Shown here one piece after another: positions 25,701 through 36,567 of a stretch of DNA of 64,000 nucleotides. The notes beneath the pieces were generated by a model. That model did not search any database and was not told the DNA's origin. It was given only the letters and a program-made list of their open reading frames with translations. Positions within the stretch are counted from its first letter, which is position 1, and each line of letters starts with the position of its first letter. Where the stretch lies: NCBI GenBank assembly GCA_003024175.1, contig MDYQ01000031.1, forward strand, positions 1-64,000, in the 5' to 3' direction. This DNA is from Planoprotostelium fungivorum. Taxonomy: Eukaryota > Evosea > Variosea > Cavosteliida > Cavosteliaceae. A program made the translations under genes and the position numbers.

Positions 25701-25817
25701 GTGGAGAGGAGAGAGAAAGAGTTTGGAAGTAAGGTGGGAGGACAGTGGATCCTGCCAAAGGACAGAGATGAGAGGATCAAGTTTTGGAGGCAAGGGAAGA
25801 TGAAGAAGGATGCGTGA
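22769..25817 (+). CDS. CLU-domain protein, paralogue 2
   Basis: The start is MSGYDLEEDVTDSEDEEIHL at 22769, with an acidic leader and then HRDWNDEYQ. The CLU-type core follows: GLNRVAQEF, ATIYAKIIISEFQLPL, QNIFYKFAFDSLL, WMYGNHQADHRAAAKAAKNE, IYGPGDIEGHRGH, DFGRLMPPESSNG, SLCSDAFTR. The C-terminal part (SSAFHHMGINLRNLGLVYNK; YWRRDLCKQLTEWF; SDIYFSAG) parallels paralogue 1 block by block. It ends in a Lys-rich helix, WRQGKMKKDA, at 25817. The same exon join DIEGHRGH/DGR is present in both genes, so they derive from one duplicated ancestor. The likely role in handling mitochondrial mRNA is by family only. Three introns contain repeated CATCACATCATG or ATGATCACATG stretches. Confidence 0.8.
23128..23205 (+). 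repeat. CATCACATCATGTC minisatellite in CLU intron
   Basis: Several imperfect copies of TCCATCACATCATG occupy the middle of an intron between the exons ending VAQEF and starting ADTATIYAK. A similar stretch at 24225-24345 fills another intron of the same gene. Confidence 0.7.
23997..24012. repeat. Palindrome TCTACAACGTTGTAGA
   Basis: It lies in the CLU paralogue 2 intron after DIEGHRGH. The orthologous-position intron of paralogue 1 (about 14265) has only the right half, AGTTGTAGATGGATGA. Confidence 0.9.
25559..25574. repeat. Palindrome TCTACAACGTTGTAGA
   Basis: It lies inside an intron of CLU paralogue 2 that starts GTAAGCTTCC and ends ACTCAG, so here the motif is internal and not the acceptor. 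Confidence 0.9.
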
Positions 25818-26018
25818 TGGTGTTTGTATAAAAGAGATCAGGGTGACGTTCACTGATGATGGAACGTCCGGGCGTGATGACTCATGGTGTGTAGACAGTG
25901 GAGCTGTTGTTTTCATCCGTTTATCCGCTGGCTAAAACATGCGAAATCTCTAAGCCGACGGCTAAACTTTTTCGGAAAGGCGGATCCGCTCAACAGCAGT
26001 CACCCTTCTGTGTCAAAG

Positions 26019-27736
26019 ATGGGGGCGACGATGCACTGCTTCGTCTTCTTTCTCTTGGTCGCAGCGGTTTGTGCATACAATGCGACGGATGCCCTGACAG
26101 CAGAAGGTGGGAGCCAAACGGATCCAAAATGGAAACTGATGCATCGTGCAGGTTATGGATGGGAAGTCCACACTGCTCACACTGAAGATGGCTTCGAACT
26201 CATCCTCATTCGGATCACTAGCGGCAGGACGCCACAGAGTCGAGGTGCAAATTCATCAAAACCCGTTGTCTTCTTGCAACACGGTCTCATTGACGATTGT
26301 GCCACATGGGTGAGTCAGTCCATCTCACTACAATGTAATCCGTTTGCATATCGCTACAGATGCAGATGGGAACTGATACAGTTTGTAGGTCGTCAACCAA
26401 CCTCACGAATCTTTGGGCTTCCTCTTGGCTGACGCAGGGTGAGACATCACCCAGCGATAGAAATTCTTGTCTCTTGTACTGATAGTTTCACCAGCTATGA
26501 TGTCTTTCTCGGTAACGTGAGAGGAAACTCTTACAGTATGGGCAACGATAAATACACAGAGAATGACGAAGGTAACTCATCCGTTCCCACATTCTCTTAC
26601 CCGATCAGAATACTGGACACTCATCGACTTTGACCGAATGATCGACCACGACCTTCCCTCCATGATTAACAAATGTGAGATCAAGCACATCCTACATCTC
26701 CAACTGACGACACGGATAGCTCTCGAAGTGAGCGGTAAGAAGAGCCTCATTTACGTGGGTCACTCTCAAGGTACTCTCATGGCTTTTGGTGGACTCACCA
26801 ACCCCACCATCAACACCAAAGTCGATCTGTGAGTTCCTCCATCTGTAATGGCGTCCGATGACCTCCTTCAGTTTCGTCGCATTGGCTCCTGTGGCCTACG
26901 TTGCCAACCAGAAAGTGAAGATCATCTCCATGCTGGCCGGTTTAGATGCCGTAGGTGTTCTCAAGGTAAGACATCCACAGAGGAGCACACATCCACTCAC
27001 TCCTCTCAGTGGTTCGGCGCTCATCGTTTTTTACCACCCGGTAAATCACATCTTTTATTCATTTTATTCATTCTTCACGATAGGATGGCTCCTGACGTTG
27101 CTGGGCAATACAGCTTGTCGATACACCCCCTTCCTCTGTACAACCATCCTGGGAGGACTAGTCGGTTCCGATCCAAAGAACCTTAACGTCACCCGGTGAG
27201 GCCGGTTTCCCGCCCGAAATATATCCACTCTTTCTCACCCCACACAGCTTACCCTACATCTTAACTTTAGAACCTGGAGGCACTTCGGTACAGAACATGG
27301 CACATTGGGCTCAGTTGGTCAACTCGAAACGATTTCAAAAGTTCGACTACAGAGATCCTGATAAGAACTTTGCCAAATACGGCGTACCCTACGCACCGGA
27401 GTACTCGATCGGTGATTTGAAGAGGTGAGAGGTGAGGGTGGAGAGGGGTACTGAGTGGCTCGTTGTAGATCGAGCGGTGTGCCTCCCATTGCCTTCTTCA
27501 GTGGTAGTGCAGATCTGTTGGGTGACCCTACGGATGTCTCTTATTTGGTGAAGATGCTACCGGATGATAACAAGCCCATATTGCACGACGTTCAGCCTCA
27601 CTACAATCACTTGGACTTTGTGTGGGGTGAGTAGAGAGGGAGAGAGGGAGACTGAAGATGAGAAGGTGTGGACGCCCATCAGGTGGTGTATCCGAAGGTG
27701 ATGACCTTGTTGGAGAAATACGCCAGAAGAGATTGA
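26019..27736 (+). CDS. Acid lipase / cholesteryl-ester-hydrolase-like alpha/beta hydrolase
   Basis: The ATG at 26019 gives a signal peptide, MGATMHCFVFFLLVAAVCAY. The lipase core shows the order expected for lysosomal acid and gastric lipases: a start MHRAGYGWEVHTAHTEDGFE, the oxyanion region VVFLQHGLIDDCATW, FLGNVRGNSYSMGN, WTLIDFDRMIDHDLPSMIN, the nucleophile elbow YVGHSQGTLMAF (Ser catalytic), FFSGSADLLGDPTDV (Asp catalytic), and HYNHLDFVWG (His catalytic). The end is KVMTLLEKYARRD at 27736. It would hydrolyse triacylglycerols or cholesteryl esters in lysosomes or phagosomes, or outside the cell. The stop codon overlaps an AATAAA signal. All catalytic residues are present, so it looks intact. 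Confidence 0.88.
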
Positions 27737-27984
27737 ATAAAGATGTTACACGGTTAGACGTGCCGTTTGCATCATACGTATGATGACAGCGGATACCTGG
27801 ATAATAAAACTGTGAAGTGAACTCCAAATAATCAGCAAGGACAAGGCAAGGACCATCTAGAGACGTCCAGCGAAGGTCACCACTGACAGTTCCCGTTTGT
27901 TGGTCCTCCTGGAAATTTCGATTTGTTTATCATCTCGCGACCAATCCAAACTTTGGCGCTCTCGCACGACTCAAACATACGACG

Positions 27985-30900
27985 ATGGCGTCAGAGGTGT
28001 TAGCACCCTCGGTATCTCTAGACGACACACGAAATGCACCCGTTCGAGCTTCATCTTCTTTACGAACTTCCGTATCTGACTTACGAATGGAAGACCTGGT
28101 GGTCATGTTAAACGAGAGGGATGACAAATTAGAACTGGCTGCACATTACGGTCGATCTCTATTGAAGGAAAACGAAGAGCTGAAGAACAAGTTAGCCGCT
28201 CTACAGAACAATCCTATGACCCCCGAAAGTGAGTGATAGTTCGTCTCACAAATAGCCGTTACCACCATATCGATTGTCGATTCACTTTGTAATCATCACT
28301 CACATGTAGAAATCCGACTTTCGGCTTACTCTTTTCAGAAGATCGATCGAATACCTCACAGTCCTCGACGTCACCAGGTGATTCACTTTGCATTTCGACT
28401 CACGAACCGACATTCTAGCAGAGGTCTTACAATCTGTGGGTAAGCAACAAGTGATGACTCCAAGTGCGAGAAAAGCACTCTTCTCTCCAACTATTACAGA
28501 TTCTGAAACAAAGAGGAGAGGGTGATGACTTCATTGTCCCTGTCCATAGACAGCCGACGCGATTGACATCTGTGTAGATATTCGATCGGCGCCATGTTCA
28601 GTGAAGAGAATGTAGACGACTCCAGGAAGAGGAGGAGAGAGCTCGATGCATCATCCCTCCAATGGGACGACGAAGATGACGAGAATTACGAGACCCTCCT
28701 CGAGTCTTTAAAGAGATTAGAGGTGAGTGTCTCTGTCGTCATGAGGTCATCACAGTCAGGGCGACGTTCTGACTGGTTGTAGACGGAGGGGAATTTAACG
28801 ACTTTATTATCTGAAGCATATGCTGGACAAGTGAAGCGATGGTCGGAAAGGTTGACCACTGCTCATCGTCAGATCATCAACTTGACAGAAGACAAATACG
28901 ATCTAGAGGGTGAGATGCAGGAAGTCAGGAAGGCAGTAGGTGAGTGATCGCATCCGTTGATCGCGATCGTGTGATGATCCCATGTGGATCGAGATGATGT
29001 GATGACGTTTCTCAGCGATGGCGAAGAAAGAGAACGAAGAGGAGAAACAAAGGCTGCGCGAATTGAGCGAGGTACATATACCATCTATCCATCATCCACC
29101 AATCAGCCTCGTTGTAGATCGATGATGGATCGATCGTTCACTGAATGATTGACAGGCAGTTGAATCCCAGAAGGAGGCTTTACTGAGAAGTAAATCGCAG
29201 GAAGAAGAAAGTCAACGCACCATCTCTAGGTTACAGAATCTCGTTGACGAGCTCAGCGAGCAGGTGAGATACCCACGAAATTCCACGGAAACTGAAAGAA
29301 ATTTCGAGTGCGAGAAGATGGAGGATGTGAATTGGGAGATCAGGCAGTTGAGCGCCGACAATGAAGAAAAGTCAAAGAAACTTCAAGCCTACGATGCACT
29401 GTCAACCAGGGTCCTTCGGTTGGAACGAGAAAATTTGGAACTGCAATCCTTGCTTAGCGTGAGATTTCGCGGAAAAATGGGATGACGTCACGTGACGTCA
29501 TCGCAGGATAAGGAGAAGATCGCAGATATTGCGAGAGCTCTGGCGGCAGAGAACAACAGCATGAGATCTCAATTGCTCGAATCGGAAGAGCTTTTGGACC
29601 ACATGAAGGTGATCGAAATCCCGACGAAAATTCACGTACTCACGTCTCGTTGTAGAATGATGCGAGGGACATGCAGAGACAATTAGAAGAGGCTATATAT
29701 GACGCGGGAAAGCAGCAAGAACTGTACCACAGCATGGAATTGGAAGATTACGATGCAGAATTTCTCACTCAACAGCCCAATCGATCTACAAGCGTTCAGA
29801 CCAGCCCTTCCCTGGGTAGAAGCCTATCCACCGGGGTGTTACGTACCAGTACGTCCAAACTGGTGCCCCCCGTGGTACATATCGTTCCCGCCACCCCCGA
29901 TACCACAGTCACTCCCATCACCTCGCAGGACGCTCTCACGCCTCTTACGTACGTTACGTCTGATACCACTATCACTCCTCTCAGTTCTGTGGACGTCATC
30001 CCTGCCTCCACAGCTCGAACGATCGCCGGACAAAAGACAAACGAGCCAGTGTACACAGAGAAGATAGACGCTACTTCAAACTCTTCTCATTCCAATGAAA
30101 CGAAGGAAATTTCGACGACTTCTTCGCAGCAGATCACGAGTGGTTCCAGTGGGTCCACCATGCTATCCGAATCGTTACCGGCCGGTGGGAGATTTCGAGG
30201 AGTTTTCTCTCAACTCACCCTCTGCAGAGCTACCGGCCGGTCCATCTACAACGTCTCTCCCCACTGGAGAATTCAAAGAAAAACCGTCTCATTCTTCTTA
30301 CCCCACGGAGCAGCCTTCACTGTCTTCCATCGCCACGAACTCATCGGTAGAATTCACCAAAATTTCGATATAATGCTAAAACGTTGGCAGGTTGTAGATT
30401 CCGTCTACCGGGATACGGCGAGCGTGGCATCGGAGTCGGAGTCGGGAAGTCACAAACGAATGAGCCGCAGGTTCTCCATCATCGGAATTCCAAAGCTCCT
30501 CACTCAATCCTTCACAAAGGACAGTCCACAAAGACAATCCATGGTGATCTAAAAATAGCCTCCCAATCATCGTCTTACAAACGTCGACAGTTATTCACCT
30601 CCAATGTCGACAGCGACGTTTCAGGCTACAGCACGGACATGTCCAACAACACAGGACCACAAGATGTTCCAAGGAGATTTCAAGTACAAGCTCCATCAGA
30701 TCGTGGAGCTGTCATGGAGAAGAAACCGGACAACGCATTGTCGTCATTCTCTCCCACGGAAGTGAGGGTTACCACCCCGGCCCGACGTACCATGTACGTA
30801 AACCCGGAGACGCGTGAGATTTCGAGGAGATTTCGAGGTCGATTGAATCTAAATTTAGCTTCTACGTCGGAGCCTTCTTCAGCTGCCAGTTCGGGAAGTT

Positions 30901-32851
30901 TGTCAAGGAAGAAGGGAAGTAAATCAGAGAAGAAGGTGTTCGATACCTGGGGATTTTCCAGGAAAACGAAGGCGGGAGAAGAGAAGAAGAAGAAGGAAAA
31001 GTGAGTCGATGACGTCACGATATCCAGATTGACTCGTTGTAGATCGATCAATTCTTCCGATTCCGATTTCGGTGATCTATTTCTCGATTCTCCTCGATTT
31101 TTCTCCTTTCTCCTCTTCCCTCTTTTTCTACAGAATTTTTTACGAATCTTCTCATCGTTTCAGGTCAAACGGGTCGATCTAGATCCAAATCAGACGTCGG
31201 TTCACCTCCGACTCCAAAGGCAGGTCCCCCACAGTACCCCACCTACCACGAGGCAACGACACCGAAATCCGCTAAAAATAGAACCATGTCCTTCCGCATG
31301 CCCAAGACTCTATTCAAAACGACGAAATCATCTCCCACGCCGAACCGAAATAATCCTTTATTCGACACGGTGAGGAATTCATCCGTCTACAACGTTGTAA
31401 TTGGAGTAGAAACCGAACGCGGGGGTGATGCCGACGTCGGAGAAGAGTAGTCCGACCCTCTTGCTGACGAGCAGATTGCCGCAGCAAGCGAGAGTGAGCA
31501 TCTACAACGAGGAAAGGGATTTTGAATTTTTATCAGGGTAGTATCGAGCCACAGACACCCTCTTCCGTGGTCAGCCCACATATCGTGAGTTCTCCGCGAG
31601 ATTTCACATCGCTGATGAGGGTAGAACAACGGTATGATGTCAGAATCAAATTACGTGCGACAACCTGTCGTGACATCTTACGTCATCGCTCAAAACCGTC
31701 CGGAGAACATGTACCCCTACGTGACGAAATCATCTTCCCCCAAAGGTGATATCCCATCGAAATTTCGTCGAGATCTCACACACAACCAGTGACGTTCAAT
31801 GCAGAGGAAGAGAAGAAACAAGAAGACATCAACCGAAGCATCGATGAGTTCGAATTCCGCAGAAATTCCTTCCATCAGAAACAGATCGCCCGACTCAGCA
31901 GCAGCCCCCCGCCCAGCCAGGTGACCATCTACAACGTTGTAGATCCAGCTGACCCCATCAGTCCATCGTCCAGACCGAGAGTCACAATCGGATGATCCTC
32001 CTCGAGCAACAACTGAAAGACACCGAATCTCGTCTCTCGCAGATCAGGGAGACGATGGAGTCATCTCACAGGAAGACTGTCGTCTTAGATCAGCTGCTGA
32101 CGAGGCTGTCTGCCTCGGAAGAGAGGAACGAGATGTGAGGGAGAGAGAAGGGATCACAGATTGACGTGGAGTAGGAAAGAGGAAGAGATCAAGAAGTTGC
32201 ACAGGGAGTTGTACAGGAATTCGACGCAGTATAATTTGGTGCAACAACCACCGACGGTGATTTACAACAATCCGACGTATAACGTCATACAACCTGGTCA
32301 GGTGAGACATTCATCCGTCTTTCTTTACAGATAGTAATCCTTCTTCTTTTCTCGAATTTGAAAATATGAAATATCGATTTGAAAAAAAGTATCGAAAACA
32401 TTGAGAAACAGAGAATATATATTGAACGTGAAAATGAATGAAATCAGGTGACGAAAGCTGGATGGCTAGAGAAGCAGGGAGCTATCTTCCATTTCTGGAA
32501 GAAGAGATACTTCTTCTTATCCGGTGTAGACCATCACCTCTACTACTCCCGCGATCACACCCAACGTTTCCTCGGCTCCATCGTTCTCAGTGGTACGTAA
32601 TCGATGACGTCATCACTTCCCTGACCTTCCCAGGTGCTACGGTCAGGCGGGAGACTGTCGCGGGCCGCGATCACACCTTCGTTGTAGTCGCCGGCTCTAA
32701 GAGGACGTTCGTGTTGGCTGCAGAATCAGAGGAAGAGATGAACAATTGGATCTTGTCGATCGAAGATCGAGTGCACTTCTTGGCAAAGAGTGTCGTCACC
32801 TCTCTCACTTCGGCTTCGTATGGAAGTCTATCGACGGCGAATACGTCGTGA
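27985..32851 (+). CDS. Coiled-coil protein with CC1-box-like N-terminus and C-terminal PH domain
   Basis: The start is MASEVLAPSVSLDD at 27985. Residues 49-66, LELAAHYGRSLLKENEEL, match the CC1 box (AA-x-x-G) of BICD/HAP1/Spindly dynein adaptors. Long heptad-rich coiled coils follow (28790-29690: VKRWSERLTTAHRQIINLTE; VNWEIRQLSADNEEKSKKLQ; RVLRLERENLELQSLL). Next is a Ser/Thr/Pro-rich basic linker (29760-31650) with SLSRKKGSKSEKK and RMPKTLFKTTKSSPTPNR, a short coiled coil (EQQLKDTESRLSQIRETMES), and a PH domain at 32448-32790 (GWLEKQGAIFHFWKKRYFFL to NNWILSIEDRV, with the invariant Trp). The PH domain suggests membrane targeting. The adaptor role is inferred from the CC1-like motif. The stop is at 32851. 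Confidence 0.75.
31386..31400. repeat. Near-palindrome TCTACAACGTTGTAA
   Basis: It lies in an intron of the CC1/PH protein gene; the last bases are altered from TAGA to TAAT. Confidence 0.8.
31928..31943. repeat. Palindrome TCTACAACGTTGTAGA
   Basis: It lies in another intron of the CC1/PH gene, between exons ending PPPSQ and beginning PSSRPRV. A one-sided copy, ATCTACAACGAGG, lies in an earlier intron at 31502. Confidence 0.9.
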
Positions 32852-33071
32852 TAAAGAAGGGAACAGAGACGGTGTTATGATCTCCTTCGACAGTGCAAGT
32901 GTCTGATGATAGAGTTCATGTTGTATCCACATGGCATGCAAAGATGGGTGGATTGCAGCAGCTGTTGTGAAAAGCACCATCAACCGAGATTAGATGTGGT
33001 TGTAGAATGACAGTTTTATTGGGAATTTCACCTTTCAAAGAGTCGGCTCACCAGATTCCATCACAAACACA

Positions 33072-34957
33072 ATGACTGGTTGGAAGCTACCACCCCCTCC
33101 CAGCGCCGTCAACAAGGTTCAATCGACTCGACCAAACAACGGTGGGCTTACATCATGTAATTGAATCCTAACGGAGCGCAGCACCAACTGCCCAGAAGCC
33201 AACCAACACCCCAGTCGTGAGATGTATACCTTTTATCCTCTCCTGACGATGAATTAGTCTCAAGCTCTTCCGGCAGATCTCTTCTCGGGTGGTCAGATGC
33301 CTCCTAATTCTGCACTTCCCTCTCAATTTCAGACGGTGAGCTTCTTCACGCTCGAAAGTTTGTAATCCATTCAATCCACATCACATCATCTTATCACGAA
33401 CCTCTTTGTCAAAGTATCCAGAACCCAAACAGCAACAACTTTTATTCCAACATTGTTCCACAACAGACGTCTACGCCCTATTTTCCACCCTCCATCCCAA
33501 CTCCCGGAAATTTCAACGATTTCTCTGCACCATCCGTCGGTGTACTGCCCCCTCAGCAGTCTGTTCCCGCCCAAAATTTCAACTCCAACGATTACGGAAA
33601 CCCATTCCTCCATTCTGGAGTGCAGCAGGCCGTATACTCTCAGCCTCAGCCGAATTATCCCGTTCAGCAGAACGCATACGGTCAGACTTTTTCTCAACAG
33701 CAGAACATACAACAGCCGAACCCTCCTTTCAACCAATTTTCTCAGCCCAATACAACGAGCCAATTCCAAAATTACCCGATGAATCCCAATGCCAACTTTT
33801 CGCAGCCGCAGTATCAACCGGTGAGTCGTCTACATCGTTGTAGATGAATATATCGACTGACATTCAAAGGCCGCAAATGGACAGCCGATGTATCCCTCTC
33901 TCAATCACCTGCAGCAGACCAACACTCCTCAGAATTACGCACCTCAGCCCGTTCAGCAGAACCCACCTGTCAATCCACAACAGGCCCAGGGAGGAATATA
34001 CCCTCAGGCTATACCGGCGGCACAATCAAATGGTCCTACTTCGTACAACCAACCGAACCCCTACGCACAGCCGTCGCAAACGAATGGGACGCAACAGCCC
34101 AGCCAGGCTCAAGGTTTCAACGGTCAACCTTCTGCCCCTCAACCCAATCTACAACCTGCCACACAGCCCCAGGCACAGCAGCCAGACAATGACATCATCG
34201 TGACGTACCAGAAGAGTACCTACCGCATCGATCTCAAGTGAGAAATCTCCATAACAAATTCCCCTCTTCTCTCCGCCTCTCCTTTTGTTCCCGTCTCATT
34301 CAAATGTCAGACAACTGAACACCGTGGGTGACCTGAGAGCAAAGGCAGCAGCTGCAGCAGGTGTAGATCCAAAGAGGACAAATATATTCTTTGCATCTCA
34401 GGTACTCCGTGATGATTCAAAGAGGTATAGACATGTCTCGATTCTCGTCATGATATCATGACAGGTTGTCGGATATGCCCGTCAGACCTGGCACCAAATT
34501 CATGATGACAGCCACGGCCGAGGTAGGAGAAAAATATTCCGAGAAATTTTGACGAAATCTCAGGGAGATTTCGCTTCGAAGCCTCAGGTGGCATCGCCCC
34601 CACCCCAGCAGAAGACTATGAGCGGTGCAGACGTAAGTCGAAATTTCGTTGTCGACGTTCTGATGTCGACAGATGATCTCGAACATATTGGATGAAGTGA
34701 ACATTGGATTGTTACCACAAGTAGAAGACTTCTGCAAATCCAAGGGCGTTGTAGATGAAGCGAAGAGGAAGGATATTCACCGAAAATTGGCCGAGTTTCT
34801 GTTGCAGAAGCAGCTCAAGTTTGACGGTATAGAGGGAGACGATCAGGTGATGATGATGATGATGATGGAAGACTGACGAGAGCAGGTGAGACAGAGACGC
34901 AGAGAGGGTGTTCGGTACGTTCAGAGTCTGCTCGATCGCTTGGATTCGGCCTTGTGA
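33072..34957 (+). CDS. Ubiquitin-like and BAG-domain protein with Gln/Pro-rich N-terminus
   Basis: The start is MTGWKLPPPPSAVNK at 33072. Short exons (KPTNTPV; SQALPADLFSGGQMPPNSAL) lead to a long Gln/Pro/Asn-rich region (33427-34170: NIVPQQTSTPYFPPSIP, QPQPNYPVQQNAYGQTFSQQ). A ubiquitin-like domain follows (IIVTYQKSTYRIDL, LNTVGDLRAKAAAAAGVDPK, QVLRDDSKRLSDMPVRPGTK). The C-terminus is a BAG domain (ISNILDEVNIGLLPQVEDFC, KRKDIHRKLAEFLLQKQLKF, GVRYVQSLLDRLDSAL). BAG1-type proteins bind the Hsp70 ATPase domain as nucleotide-exchange factors and link it to the proteasome; that is family knowledge. The stop overlaps AATAAA at 34955-34961. The long disordered N-terminus is unlike animal BAG1. Confidence 0.8.
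33829..33844. repeat. Near-palindrome TCTACATCGTTGTAGA
   Basis: It lies in a BAG-protein intron that begins GTGAGTCG. Confidence 0.85.
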
Positions 34958-35301
34958 ATAAACCGTCTACAATGATCGAATCATTTGTGCTGCAATTCTC
35001 TCCTTCTCGAGACGACGAGAATATCTCACGTCTTGATGATGGCGCACCTTACCGTGTCATAAACCCGTGAGATGCTCAACTTCTTCTCAACATGATGAAG
35101 GTGTAGGGATGATCATCAGCAGCACACTGTGTCCAAAGTATGTGCAGATGCCTCTACTGGGACACCGAATCCACTCAGCCTCGAAATAGACCTTATGTGG
35201 ACCCACGGTCCTTCTACATTCCCACTGTAAGTGCTCCGTGGTGAGTACGATCCGTCAGAAGCTTTCATCTGAACTGCCAAATATGGACCACTCGGCTTTC
35301 T
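34958..35301. other. Spacer, possibly with a 5' exon of the kinase gene
   Basis: A possible exon at 35131-35227 (MCRCLYWDTESTQPRNRPYV) ends at a good donor, GTAAGTGCTCC, and might be the first exon of the downstream kinase. Otherwise nothing is recognised. Confidence 0.3.
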
Positions 35302-36567
35302 ATGTGTCAACTTACAGTCTGGGTCTGGCGCCCCACGCTCATTCCAAATTCACCTGATTCTCCTGATCAATGGGAAATTTCCACCGCTGGGCCACCCTCG
35401 CCTCACCGATCAAGTCATCAGACTGCCGAAGAGATGGAACATCACAACACCGACGGATGCTTGAGAGGAGGAGGCCACAAGTATAGTCACCTCAGATATG
35501 TAAATCACGGCAGCTACGGACACATCATCTCCGCATTGCAAACGCCGGGCGATGCTCGCGTCATTTTGAAGAGGATCATGAAGAGGGACAAACAGATCGC
35601 AGTGTCGGCCGAAATCCAGGCTGGGATCAAACTGAAGGACGTAGAAGGGGTCTGTAAACTTTATAACCACTTCGAGACACCCCAACATCACTGGTTGGTG
35701 TTCGAGCGGGCACCAGGAATGGACCTCTTTCAACACCTCGAACAGAGACAGTTCAAGCCGTTCGACGAGCGAACTGCCAGACACATCATCCGACAGACAG
35801 CAACCATCTTGCAGCAGATCCACGCTCACGGCTGCGCCCACCGAGACGTCAAATTGGAGAACATCATGTACTGTTCGGTCACACGGACTATCACCTTCAT
35901 CGACTTTGGACTGGCCACCCTCGATCCAAATTGGAGTCATCACTCTGTTGGCTCGGTCGAATACGCCTCACCAGAGACGCTTCACGCGCCTTCTTATTCT
36001 CCTGTCATAGCGGACGTCTGGGCTCTGGGTGATTTCATCATCATGGCAAGAACCATCGTGCATCTCACACTCCGTCAGGTGTCACCTCTTACGCTCTCCT
36101 CTGTGGCCTCTTTCCCTTCACCGTATGCGAGACCGATCTACACCGTTGTAGATTGACCGGCTACCACCCCCCACCCACCTTCTTGGACACCAACTTACCT
36201 CCCAAGGCAGAGCAGCTGCTGAGGGGCATGCTAGAAGTGGACCCTCTAAAGAGGATGTCGCTGTCACAAGTACTCGCCCACCCCTTCCTACAGAAATCCC
36301 CAACGAAAACCGCTTGCCACATGCAAACCCGCGCCAGGTGAGAAGGGGATCATCAATGATTTGCGAGTGATACTTCTGCCAGCCAGTAATTCCTCTTTCA
36401 CTGCAGGAGTCACGAAATGTACCCAATGCTGTGAGTTGTAGAACATCTCTCTTTCTCTGACATGATGATTCACAGCGGAGGTGAATGATGTCTGCAAGAA
36501 GCCCATCTCAGGTGAGTGCGTGATGGGTTTGTCTCTGACGAGAGGAAGGATCCTTTATGCAACGTGA
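35302..36567 (+). CDS. Serine/threonine protein kinase
   Basis: The kinase domain is mostly one exon. It shows YVNHGSYGHIISA in the glycine loop position, VILKRI with the ATP-binding Lys, EIQAGIKLKDVEGVCKLYNH, HRDVKLENIM as the catalytic loop, FIDFGLAT for DFG, and GSVEYASPE as the activation segment. After introns near 36040-36155 come GYHPPPTFLDTNLPPKAEQL and VDPLKRMSLSQVLAHPFLQK. HRDVKLEN indicates Ser/Thr specificity, in the CAMK-like group. The N-terminus is uncertain (35302, 35434 or an upstream exon), and so is the last exon; reading through gives a stop at 36567. The intron at 36137 holds a motif copy TCTACACCGTTGTAGA. Substrate unknown. Confidence 0.75.
36137..36152. repeat. Near-palindrome TCTACACCGTTGTAGA
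   Basis: It lies in a kinase-gene intron before the exon coding GYHPPPTF. Confidence 0.85.

Noticed and set aside
33406-33843. 145-residue Arg/Phe/Ser-rich frame in the BAG gene
   Set aside because: It is an alternative frame of the Gln/Pro/Asn-rich exon; only the latter joins in phase to the ubiquitin-like exon.
35410-35943. 177-residue open frame on the minus strand
   Set aside because: It lies exactly opposite the kinase exon, whose catalytic motifs are clear; a shadow of biased codon use.
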